Origin: Acetobacter pasteurianus subsp. pasteurianus LMG 1262 = NBRC 106471
GTDB lineage: Bacteria > Pseudomonadota > Alphaproteobacteria > Acetobacterales > Acetobacteraceae
Assembly: GCF_000285275.1 (NCBI RefSeq)
Contig: NZ_CADO01000017.1
Span: forward strand, 1-36,350
Reading direction: 5' to 3'
Length of the DNA: 36,350 nt
The notes below the pieces were generated by a model. The model had not been told where the DNA came from. It saw only the letters and a list, made by a program, of their open reading frames with translations, and searched no databases. The position numbers and the translations under genes were made by a program. Position 1 is the stretch's first letter. Each line of letters starts with the position of its first letter. Shown here piece by piece: positions 22,911 through 30,695 of this stretch.

Positions 22911-25031
22911 ATGAGTTTTCCGCTTCGTCAACGCCTACGTGAAGGAAACCCCATTGAATTTGGGGCAACATATGATGGATCTGGTGTTAATTTTGCGGTG
23001 TTTTCAGCTAACGCTACCGCTGTAGATATCTGTCTTTTCAATCAGGACGGAAAAACGGAAACAGACCGTATCCGCCTTCCAGAATACACAGATCAAGTGT
23101 TTCACGGTTGGATACCTGATTTACATCCCGGTCAGCTTTATGGATTGCGCGTGCATGGCCCTTACGAGCCAGATGCTGGACATCGTTTCAACCCCAACAA
23201 ACTTCTTTTAGATCCATATGCTCGCGGACACTTAGGCAATCTGGAATGGAACCCCGCTCTGTTTGGCTACCAGCTTGGTCACCCTGATCTGGATTTAAGC
23301 TTTGATGAACAGGACAGTGCCCCCTTTATTCCCAAATGTATTATCCCCCCCCCATCAGAAAGAAAAAACAAACCATTAAAAATACGTTGGTCTGATACTG
23401 TTATTTACGAAACGCATGTGAAAGGTTTTACACAAAACAACCCTTTGGTTCCCGATAACCTGCGTGGTACCTATGCTGGGCTTTGTCATCATTCTGTACT
23501 GGATTATATCAAATCTCTGGGTGTCACCTCTATTGAACTCTTACCTATCCAAAGTTTTGTAAATCCTCAATCTCTTATAGAGAAAGGGCTTACAAACTAT
23601 TGGGGTTACAATACGATTGGCTTTTTTTCCCCAGATACGCGTTACGCTGCCAATCACACTGATCCGGCGGCAGAATTCAGGGAAATGGTTGCTCGTTACC
23701 ATGAGGCCAATCTGGAAGTGATTATGGATGTTGTCTACAATCACACAGCAGAAGGAAATGAACTGGGGCCGACGCTATCCTTCAAGGGTTTGGACAACGC
23801 CTCCTACTACCGGCTGATACCAGATAATTTCCGCTATTATATCAACGATACAGGCACCGGAAATACATTTAATCTTAATACTCTACACGTCATACAGTTT
23901 GTGGCAGACAGCCTGCGTTACTGGGCCGAGGAAATGGGAGTAGATGCTTTTCGCTTTGACCTCGGCTCTATTTTGGCGCGAGAAAAAAACGGGTTTGACC
24001 GCCAAGCCGGTTTTTTACGCGTTTGCCGGCAAGATCCAACCCTAGCGCATCTGAAGCTGATAGCCGAACCGTGGGATATTGGCCCAGGTGGATATCAAGT
24101 TGGAAATTTCCCTCCCAGTTGGGCAGAATGGAACGACCAGTTTCGAGATACTGTTCGGGATTTCTGGCGCGGAGAAGCGCGTGCGGCTGCTTTAGCCCCA
24201 CGCCTTCTTGGCAGCCCGGATATTTTCAACCATAGCGGCCGACAAGCATGGGCAAGCGTTAACTTTATTACAGCACATGACGGCTTTACGCTCAAAGACT
24301 GTGTTTCCTACAACAATAAACACAATGACACCAACGGTGAGGATGGTAAGGACGGATCAGACAACAACCGTTCCTGCAATTACGGCACTGAAGGCCCTAC
24401 AGATGATAAAAGTATTAATGCTCTCCGCTGGCGACAATGCCGCAACATGCTGGCAACCCTCCTGTTCTCGCAAGGTACCCCCATGCTTCTGGCCGGAGAC
24501 GAGTTTGGCCGTACACAGAACGGAAACAACAATGCCTATTGCCAAGATAACGATATTTCATGGGTAAACTGGAAGACTGAAGAAGAAGGCGAAAGCCTAA
24601 AAACTTTCACCCAAAGGATGCTCAGCCTTAGAAAGCGTTTTCCCATTTTACGGCGTAGTCGTTTTCTGACCGAAGCTTACAATAAAGAACTGGATATTAA
24701 AGAACTTACCTGGATCAGTGCCAATGGTATGGAAATGATGCAAGAAGAATGGGATCATGCACAATGTTTCGGGCTGATGCTGGATGGCCGTGCTCAACCT
24801 AGTGGCATTAGGCAACGCGGTGAAGATGCAACTTTATTCATGGTTTTAAATAGCTGGACAGACAGTGTAGAATTTACCTTACCAGAAGCAGACGGTGGAG
24901 CTTGGAAATTACTTCTTGATACCAACCGCCCCAATGCTGGTGATGACATAGAAAAAGATATTTTTGAGCAAAAAATTGATTTTACTGTAACAGACAGATC
25001 AGTTTTACTTTTTGAGCTTCTTAGATCTTAG
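22911..25031 (+). CDS. glgX: Glycogen debranching enzyme GlgX
   Basis: A 706-residue GH13 isoamylase-type enzyme that hydrolyses alpha-1,6 branches of glycogen. Beginning with MSFPLRQRLREGNPIEFGAT, it has a CBM48-type N-terminal module (GVNFAVFSANATAVDICLF), YETHVKGFTQ, DVVYNHTAEGNELGPTLSF (around 270-290), the nucleophile Asp in DAFRFDLGS (near 345), the acid/base Glu in LIAEPWDIGPGGYQVG (near 380), and NFITAHDGFTLKD (near 445). Length is typical. The open frame reaches back to 22704, but ATG 22911 fits the family start; AAGG lies about 16 bases upstream, so the ribosome site is poor. It is divergent from glgA and supplies linear chains on which TreY/TreZ can act. Confidence 0.93.
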   Translation: MSFPLRQRLREGNPIEFGATYDGSGVNFAVFSANATAVDICLFNQDGKTETDRIRLPEYTDQVFHGWIPDLHPGQLYGLRVHGPYEPDAGHRFNPNKLLLDPYARGHLGNLEWNPALFGYQLGHPDLDLSFDEQDSAPFIPKCIIPPPSERKNKPLKIRWSDTVIYETHVKGFTQNNPLVPDNLRGTYAGLCHHSVLDYIKSLGVTSIELLPIQSFVNPQSLIEKGLTNYWGYNTIGFFSPDTRYAANHTDPAAEFREMVARYHEANLEVIMDVVYNHTAEGNELGPTLSFKGLDNASYYRLIPDNFRYYINDTGTGNTFNLNTLHVIQFVADSLRYWAEEMGVDAFRFDLGSILAREKNGFDRQAGFLRVCRQDPTLAHLKLIAEPWDIGPGGYQVGNFPPSWAEWNDQFRDTVRDFWRGEARAAALAPRLLGSPDIFNHSGRQAWASVNFITAHDGFTLKDCVSYNNKHNDTNGEDGKDGSDNNRSCNYGTEGPTDDKSINALRWRQCRNMLATLLFSQGTPMLLAGDEFGRTQNGNNNAYCQDNDISWVNWKTEEEGESLKTFTQRMLSLRKRFPILRRSRFLTEAYNKELDIKELTWISANGMEMMQEEWDHAQCFGLMLDGRAQPSGIRQRGEDATLFMVLNSWTDSVEFTLPEADGGAWKLLLDTNRPNAGDDIEKDIFEQKIDFTVTDRSVLLFELLRS

Positions 25032-25129
25032 AAAAACCTTTCTCTTTTTTCAGCGTTGTCATCAAACCTCCATCTCTGTCTTGCAAGACACAAACCAGAG
25101 ATGAAACCATAAAAAACGGAGCATAAACT

Positions 25130-25432
25130 ATGCCTCGTGGTGATAAATCTGCTTACACAGACAAGCAAAAGCGACAAGCTGAGCATATCGAAAAAAACTA
25201 CGAACAACATGGCGTAGGCGAAAAAGAAGCCGAACGCCGTGCGTGGGCCACTGTCAATAAAGAAACGGGTGGTGGCAAGAAAAGTGGATCTGGAAGAGGC
25301 CATGCCATCACGCATGAACCTTCGCGCAAAGGGGGTAAAGCTGGTGGAGAAGCTTCCGCACAGCGTACAGCAGAGGAACGCTCTGCTTCAGCACGAAAAG
25401 CCGCTGAAACGCGTAAGAAAAACGTAAAATAG
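25130..25432 (+). CDS. Small basic KGG-type protein (often annotated as plasmid stabilisation protein)
   Basis: A 100-residue, very charged, soluble protein. The N-terminal half (MPRGDKSAYTDKQKRQAEHI, then ERRAWATVNKETGGGKKSG) resembles small ChaB-like proteins, and the C-terminal half is Gly/Lys/Ala-rich with a KGGKAGGEAS motif of the KGG stress-induced kind. The C-terminus is a run of Ala/Lys/Arg, as in DNA-binding or intrinsically disordered tails. CGGAG lies about nine bases upstream of ATG 25130. Such proteins are named plasmid stabilisation or general stress proteins in databases, but their biochemical role is unknown to me. It lies between glgX and a YghA-like SDR on the same strand, and may share stress control with the latter. 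Confidence 0.85.
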   Translation: MPRGDKSAYTDKQKRQAEHIEKNYEQHGVGEKEAERRAWATVNKETGGGKKSGSGRGHAITHEPSRKGGKAGGEASAQRTAEERSASARKAAETRKKNVK

Positions 25433-25437
25433 CATGC

Positions 25438-25457
25438 CTTTTAGATCTATCTAAAAG
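25438..25457. terminator. 20-bp perfect palindrome after the KGG gene
   Basis: CTTTTAGAT and ATCTAAAAG are exact inverse copies around a central CT (25438-25457), five bases past the stop codon of the small KGG gene. As RNA it would fold into a short AT-rich hairpin; no strong T tract follows. It may be a weak terminator or a binding site ahead of the next gene. Confidence 0.4.
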
Positions 25458-25554
25458 ATATATGGCAAGCCTATACGCTGAAAAAGACATTGCCATGTAA
25501 AGCGGTAAATTTTGCCCCCTACAAAATAAGCGACATTCCTTAGGAGACGACATG

Positions 25555-26406
25555 ATGGCACATGAAGAAAAAATTTCACCCCAACATCAGACTGTTCCTG
25601 GTGAAACGGACAAGATGAATCCCATTCCAGATCATGGAGAAAAAAGTTATCAAGGATCTGGAAAGCTTTCTGGAAAAGTTGCTTTAATAACAGGCGCAGA
25701 TTCCGGAATAGGCCGATCCGTTGCCATTGCTTTTGCGCGTGAAGGTGCAGATATTGCAATTGCTTATTATACAGAAGATAACGATGCCCAAACCACAGCC
25801 GATTGGGTAGAAAAAGCCGGACGCCGTGCTATTTTGCTTCCAGGAGATATCCGACAACGATCACACTGCAACGAAATAATAAAACGCACAATTGATGCCT
25901 TCGGGCAGCTAGATATTCTGGTAAATAATGCTGCACATCAAAAATCTGTAACAGATATTTCAGAAATTGATGAAGAAGAACTGGATACAACATTCCGCAC
26001 AAATTTTTACGGCATGTTCTTCCTGTGCCAGGCAGCCTTGCCATATTTAAGTAGTGGATCTTCTATTATCAACACAACTTCAATCAATGCTGTGCAACCC
26101 TCCCCTCACCTGCCTGTCTATGCCGCTACAAAGGCAGCCATTTCCAACTTTACAGCTGGCCTTGCGCAAATGCTGGGTAAGAAAGATATACGTGTCAATG
26201 CTGTTGCGCCGGGGCCGGTCTGGACACCCCTTATTCCTTCTACAATGCCACAAGAAGATGTTGCCAATTTTGGTAAAAACACACCTATTGGCCGGCCAGC
26301 ACAGCCAGCAGAACTTGCTTCTGCTTACGTAATGTTTGCTTCAGATCAAGCAAGTTACACAACTGGCGCTGTTCTGCCTATAACTGGTGGCCGGCCAATG
26401 CTTTAA
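25555..26406 (+). CDS. SDR-family oxidoreductase, YghA-like aldehyde reductase/glucose dehydrogenase group
   Basis: A 283-residue SDR with the long N-terminal tail of the YghA group (HQTVPGETDKMNPIPDHGE) before the Rossmann fold. Motifs are TGADSGIGRSVAIAFAREGA (around residues 45-64), NNAAHQ (around 124-129), the catalytic Ser in NTTSINA and YAATK (around 187-191), and a C-terminal TTGAVLPITGGRPML, which is typical. Members reduce aldehydes or oxidise sugars with NADP(H). Two ATGs stand in tandem at 25552 and 25555; AGGAG at 25542-25546 is eight bases from the second, so that one is preferred. It is probably co-regulated with the KGG gene upstream. The exact substrate is unknown. Confidence 0.9.
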   Translation: MAHEEKISPQHQTVPGETDKMNPIPDHGEKSYQGSGKLSGKVALITGADSGIGRSVAIAFAREGADIAIAYYTEDNDAQTTADWVEKAGRRAILLPGDIRQRSHCNEIIKRTIDAFGQLDILVNNAAHQKSVTDISEIDEEELDTTFRTNFYGMFFLCQAALPYLSSGSSIINTTSINAVQPSPHLPVYAATKAAISNFTAGLAQMLGKKDIRVNAVAPGPVWTPLIPSTMPQEDVANFGKNTPIGRPAQPAELASAYVMFASDQASYTTGAVLPITGGRPML

Positions 26407-26427
26407 GTAGAAACAAGAGTTACCAAA

Positions 26428-26449
26428 GCCGCCTCATTTCAAAGGCGGC
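26428..26449. terminator. GC-rich hairpin between two convergent genes
   Basis: GCCGCCT (26428-26434) and AGGCGGC (26443-26449) pair over seven bases with an eight-base loop, in the 48-base gap between the convergent SDR and TPP-enzyme genes. No T tract follows on either strand, so it would be an atypical two-way terminator. Confidence 0.45.
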
Positions 26450-26454
26450 AAAGG

Positions 26455-28242
26455 TTATGATTTACGTGATGGCATCAGAGATGCCAGTATTTGCTTCGCT
26501 GACCTACGCACAACGCTGGAGCGCTCAGCTTCTGTTGGCAACGAGGAAAGAAACGCTTTGGCTTGCTGCAAAGTAATATGAGGTGGCAATGGTGGCACAT
26601 TAGGATCCGTGCGCGCTTCGAGAATAACCGGTCTATCTGCGCCTAAGGCTTCCTCCCATGCAGCAGCTACTTTTTCTGGGTCATCAACATAAATCCCCTT
26701 AAGCCCTAGAAGCTCAGCATACTTATGATAAGGAAAATCTGGAATGGATTGGGTTGATTCCGTCTTTCCCTTTCCCAGTTGAATACGCTCCTCCCAAGTA
26801 ACCTGATTAAGATCCTGATTGTTTAATACAAGAACAATCAATTTTGGATTAGACCATTGCTTCCAGTATTTAGAAATTGTGATCATAACATTGAGGCCGT
26901 TCATCTGCATGGCACCATCTCCCATACAGGCAATAACTGTACGTTCTGGAAAAGCCATTTTGCCAGCCATTGCATATGGAGTTCCCGCCCCCAAAGATGC
27001 CAAACCACCCGAAAGAGATGCTTTCATCCCTCGTCGCATTTTAAGGTCTCGCGCATACCAATTCGCAACAGAACCGGAATCTGCGGTAATAATAGCATTC
27101 TCCGGCAAACGCGATGAAAGCTCCCAAAACACACGTTGAGGATTAAGTGGTTGCGCACTGGCCATGGCGCGCTTTTCCAAAACCTTCCACCATTTCTCAA
27201 CCTCTTTCTCAATCTTCTTACGCCATGAACGATTGTGATTACGCCTCAGCAGTGGAATAAGAGCCTGCAATGTTGCTGCACTATCACCTTGAAGGTTCAC
27301 ATCCATAGGATAACGAAGCGAAAGATTGGCACTGTTGATATCAATTTGCACACCTCGTGCCTGTCCCGGTTTTGGCAGAAACTCACTATAAGGAAAGGCA
27401 GAGCCAACCATCAAAAAGGTATCGCATTCCTTCATTAAATCCCAAGATGGTTTTGTGCCTAACAAGCCGATGGAACCTGTTACATACGGCAATTCATCAG
27501 GAACTGCAGCTTTACCCAAAAGGGCTTTGGCAATACCTGCTCCAAGTATTTCTGCAACATCCAGAAGTTCATCAGTTGCATCCAGAGCACCGGCTCCAGC
27601 AAGAATAGCCACTTTTTTTCCTGCATTCAGAACCTCGGCCGCAGCACGCAAACCTTCTTCTTCCGGAACTTTACTACCTATTGTTATGCCAATGCCTGTA
27701 TGTGTGAAACTATGTGCCATCGGCGGTTCTGCATAGGGTAGTAACTGCAAATCATTGGGAACGATAATAACCGTAGGAGCGCATTTATCCCGTGCAATAC
27801 GCACTGCACGATCAACAGCGTGCCTGATCTGCGATGGTTCAGTTACCGTTATAACATATTCACTCGCAACATCTTTGCAGAGTGATTGCAGATCAACTTC
27901 CTGCTGATAATTTGAACCAAGAGCCACCCGTGCCTGCTGGCCCATAATAGCCACAACGCCAACATGATCTAGCTTGGCATCATAAAGACCATTTAGAAGG
28001 TGGATAGCACCGGGCCCGGATGTGGCAAAGCAAAGCCCCACCTGCCCTGTAAACTTGGCATGGGCTGTAGCCATAAATGCTGCCATTTCTTCATGGCGTA
28101 CTTGAACATATTCAAGATGCCCAGCGTCAATTTCGTTTTGAAGGGCTACATCAATACCGCCCACCCCATCTCCCGGGTAACCATAGGCGCGCTTAAGCCC
28201 CCACTCCTGAAGGCGTTTCCATAAGAATTCGCTTACATTCAT
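26455..28242 (-). CDS. Thiamine diphosphate-dependent enzyme, pyruvate oxidase/PoxB-like
   Basis: A 595-residue three-domain TPP enzyme. The Pyr domain starts with the GYPGDGVGGIDVAL segment (21-34) and holds the catalytic Glu51 in VRHEEMAAF; the middle domain runs from about 195 to 330; the PP domain carries the metal-binding motif ACMGDGAMQMNG (GDG at 441-443) closed by NN at 474-475. The family includes PoxB (pyruvate to acetate and CO2, with quinone as acceptor) and related thiamine pyrophosphate-requiring proteins. The acetolactate synthase and pyruvate decarboxylase branches fit less well. The reading frame begins at 28272, but ATG 28240-28242 has a near-perfect AAAGGAG upstream and is the clear start. 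It is convergent with the YghA-like SDR. In an acetic acid bacterium a role in pyruvate oxidation to acetate is plausible, but the substrate is not proven here. Confidence 0.88.
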   Translation of the reverse strand: MNVSEFLWKRLQEWGLKRAYGYPGDGVGGIDVALQNEIDAGHLEYVQVRHEEMAAFMATAHAKFTGQVGLCFATSGPGAIHLLNGLYDAKLDHVGVVAIMGQQARVALGSNYQQEVDLQSLCKDVASEYVITVTEPSQIRHAVDRAVRIARDKCAPTVIIVPNDLQLLPYAEPPMAHSFTHTGIGITIGSKVPEEEGLRAAAEVLNAGKKVAILAGAGALDATDELLDVAEILGAGIAKALLGKAAVPDELPYVTGSIGLLGTKPSWDLMKECDTFLMVGSAFPYSEFLPKPGQARGVQIDINSANLSLRYPMDVNLQGDSAATLQALIPLLRRNHNRSWRKKIEKEVEKWWKVLEKRAMASAQPLNPQRVFWELSSRLPENAIITADSGSVANWYARDLKMRRGMKASLSGGLASLGAGTPYAMAGKMAFPERTVIACMGDGAMQMNGLNVMITISKYWKQWSNPKLIVLVLNNQDLNQVTWEERIQLGKGKTESTQSIPDFPYHKYAELLGLKGIYVDDPEKVAAAWEEALGADRPVILEARTDPNVPPLPPHITLQQAKAFLSSLPTEAERSSVVRRSAKQILASLMPSRKS

Positions 28243-28251
28243 TGGGGGAAT

Positions 28252-28259
28252 CTCCTTTA
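28252..28259 (-). promoter_or_regulatory. Strong Shine-Dalgarno sequence that fixes the start of the TPP enzyme
   Basis: Read leftward, AAAGGAG is followed after about ten bases by ATG at 28240-28242. This decides against the upstream in-frame start at 28272, which lies before the ribosome site. Confidence 0.75.
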
Positions 28260-28363
28260 GAATGAAGCTCATAAACGCCCAGAATTTGGAAAAGTTTCTT
28301 TTAAATGTAAGAGAACTTTACAATTTAAAATCAATAAAAATAAGGTCAGATTTATATTTCATA

Positions 28364-29833
28364 TTAACAATCATGCTCTACTACTATGTTAGATAAAAAT
28401 TCTTCAATAACTGTCCATTCTCCGTCACGTGCAGTAGCTGCAACGTAACCATCAGGCCTTACAAGCCAGATACCGTTTTTACGAGATAGTGAGCATATTT
28501 CTGATTTTAACAAGTATGGATAACGTAAAATCATATCTTGTGCTTTCGCATCATCTCTAGCCATAAGCGAAAAATGAGGAACATGACTGTCCTGAGAGTC
28601 ATGCCTCACAATCAACCGTTGCCCAGGCCTTGGGCCACACCGCCCGCGTGTTAAACCCGCATTAAGTGGACTATCTGGATAACTGATCGTGACCCCGGCG
28701 AGCCTGTTGGCAATCTTATGGCGGGCCATTGGAATACTGAAAATCGATTTTACAATAAAGTTACGCACTCTCTGCAACTGACGATTTTTAAGCAGAACAA
28801 CTTTGGTCATACGTCTGGAATCTGAAAATATCTGCCGTGCAACAGCGCTACGCTCGATACTGTAACTATCTAGCAGGAAGGGTTTAACTTTTTTCTGTTC
28901 TACAAGTGCTAACTTCCATGCAAGGTTAAAGGCATCTTGCATGCCCATATTCATACCTTGGCCACCTGCAGGACTATGAATATGGGCAGCATCTCCCGCC
29001 AAAAATACACGTCCCTTACGATATTCTCGAACTTTACGTTCATTGACACCAAAATCTGACAGCCATACGGGATCGGACAGAGTAATTCCGCCCGGGCCAC
29101 GTTGGTCCATAATCGCCTGCATTTCTTCCAGATTTGGCATATGCAATGGTGCCAAACCAAGATCAGCTATGACACGGTAGCGACCTTGATATATTGGAAA
29201 GAGCATGACTGCACCATCATGATGCCAAAAAATAGCTGGTTCATCGGATGGAATAGAAAGGCCCGATACATGAACATCAGCAAGCACAAAACTTACGGGA
29301 AAAGTGTTTCCTTCAAATGCCAGACCAAGTTGACTGCGCACAAAAGAATGGGCACCATCGCAACCAATAAGCCATGCTGCTTCCAATGTCTCACTCTCAC
29401 CTTCCTTATGCGTGAGAGTGCAGAAAACACCATCCTTTTTGTCAACAAAGTCTGTTAGTTCCGTTTCACGCTCAACTGTGCCACCAAGAGTTTTGAGGTA
29501 TTCTTCCAGCAATCTTTCAGTTTCAGATTGAGGCAGCATCAACACATATTTGAAGCAAGAAGAAATTGTCTTGAATGGAATACGGGCAAGAGGCTTATTG
29601 CCCCAATAGATACCAAGAGCTTTTGCATGTAGCCCATTGGCTATAAAAGCCTCCACATAACCAGCAGCCTGCAACAACTCCAGAGTGCGGGGCCATATAG
29701 CCAACGCCCGGGATTGCATTGTGCGTGTTGGCAATTTATCGACAATTCTGACTGGCACTCCATATCGGGCCAGTTCTACGGCCATGGTCAACCCCACAGG
29801 CCCTGCACCAATAACAAGAACAGGCTTCGACAT
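28364..29833 (-). CDS. FAD-dependent monooxygenase (aromatic hydroxylase, PheA/TfdB-like)
   Basis: A 489-residue class A flavoprotein monooxygenase. It has the FAD Rossmann motif VLVIGAGPVGLTMAVELARY (5-24), the DG motif in IGCDGAHSFVRSQLGL (near 160) and the second FAD motif VFLAGDAAHIHSPAGGQGMN (near 280). Enzymes of this family hydroxylate phenolic rings with NADPH and O2, or oxidise related polyketides. The ATG at 29831-29833 is preferred to an upstream TTG (29852-29854) because the GxGxxG fold begins right after it; the ribosome site is weak. The C-terminal 120 residues resemble the thioredoxin-like tail of PheA-type members. It stands between a TPP enzyme on the same strand and the divergent Sco gene. 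No ring-cleavage partner is nearby, so the substrate is unknown. Confidence 0.88.
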   Translation of the reverse strand: MSKPVLVIGAGPVGLTMAVELARYGVPVRIVDKLPTRTMQSRALAIWPRTLELLQAAGYVEAFIANGLHAKALGIYWGNKPLARIPFKTISSCFKYVLMLPQSETERLLEEYLKTLGGTVERETELTDFVDKKDGVFCTLTHKEGESETLEAAWLIGCDGAHSFVRSQLGLAFEGNTFPVSFVLADVHVSGLSIPSDEPAIFWHHDGAVMLFPIYQGRYRVIADLGLAPLHMPNLEEMQAIMDQRGPGGITLSDPVWLSDFGVNERKVREYRKGRVFLAGDAAHIHSPAGGQGMNMGMQDAFNLAWKLALVEQKKVKPFLLDSYSIERSAVARQIFSDSRRMTKVVLLKNRQLQRVRNFIVKSIFSIPMARHKIANRLAGVTISYPDSPLNAGLTRGRCGPRPGQRLIVRHDSQDSHVPHFSLMARDDAKAQDMILRYPYLLKSEICSLSRKNGIWLVRPDGYVAATARDGEWTVIEEFLSNIVVEHDC

Positions 29834-30006
29834 GCTTTTTGTCCGAAGAAACAATTATTCCGGTATACTTAATCTCGCCTGTTTATTAACGCTAAATGGA
29901 TAAGACCTGTTCCTCTCCAATTCCGAAATATACATGCTGCTTTACACCCAACCGTTCATATATAATGAAACGACAATGCATTGCTGCAAGCATATGTGCT
30001 GTTTGC

Positions 30007-30012
30007 TATAAT
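30007..30012 (+). promoter_or_regulatory. Perfect TATAAT at the start of the Sco gene, possible leaderless promoter
   Basis: TATAAT at 30007-30012, preceded by TTTGC, lies directly in front of the candidate start codons 30013 and 30019. If it is a -10 box, transcription would begin near 30019, exactly on the second ATG, giving a leaderless message. No good -35 box is seen at the usual distance (CTGCAA at 29984-29989), and a second TATAAT is at 29961-29966. Confidence 0.3.
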
Positions 30013-30678
30013 ATGCCCATGACCCAGAAAAGCTCACGCAAAGCCATATCTGACAGGAGCAAACCGCGCTCTCCACACAAACAAAATTGGAAAACAGTTT
30101 TGCCTGTGGTGGGTATTCTCTTTGCTCTACTCATAGGGGCAACTGGGCTACGAGTAGTGCTGACATCCCGGTCCCACACCCAGATTGGAGGGCCTTATGC
30201 CCTGACAGATGAAAATGGGCATGTCGTCTCACAGGCAGCTTTTCAAGGCCGTTATACGCTTATCTACTTTGGTTACACGCATTGCGTAGATGTCTGCCCG
30301 CTTACACTTGCAACCGTATCAGCTGCGTTGGATGAACTGGGATCGCAAGGAAAGAACATTACGCCCATTTTCATCTCGGTTGACCCTGCGCGAGATACTC
30401 CTGCCGTTGTAAAGGAATACATCCAACGTTTTTCCTCACGCATTGTGGGTCTAACCGGCACCGAAGCACAACTTCAGCCTATAATGACCGCATTTCATGT
30501 CTCAGCACGACGTCGCGCAATAACGGGTGATGGTTATCTTATGGATCATAGCTCGCTTCTGTACCTGATGGACGGCCAGAACCATCTGGCTGGTATGATC
30601 CCGGTTGATTCCAGCGCCCATCAAATTGCAGTAGATCTTAAACAGCTTTTACCACCGTCTAAAAATCATCCATCATAA
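30013..30678 (+). CDS. SCO1/SenC-family copper chaperone
   Basis: A 221-residue membrane-anchored thioredoxin-fold protein. A basic N-terminus (about 1-28) is followed by one transmembrane segment (around 29-51, TVLPVVGILFALLIGATGLRV) and a periplasmic domain. The copper site can be read: CVDVC (Cys91 and Cys95, in GYTHCVDVCPLT) and the distant His179 in MDHSSLLYLMD. It delivers copper to the CuA or CuB centre of terminal oxidases or keeps cysteines reduced. Neither ATG 30013 nor ATG 30019 has a ribosome site. An upstream in-frame ATG at 29965 would add a Cys-rich stretch not typical of the family. It ends 17 bases from the convergent TonB receptor, and shares the copper theme with it by inference. 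Confidence 0.9.
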   Translation: MPMTQKSSRKAISDRSKPRSPHKQNWKTVLPVVGILFALLIGATGLRVVLTSRSHTQIGGPYALTDENGHVVSQAAFQGRYTLIYFGYTHCVDVCPLTLATVSAALDELGSQGKNITPIFISVDPARDTPAVVKEYIQRFSSRIVGLTGTEAQLQPIMTAFHVSARRRAITGDGYLMDHSSLLYLMDGQNHLAGMIPVDSSAHQIAVDLKQLLPPSKNHPS

Positions 30679-30695
30679 ATTTTGATCAGTTCTCC

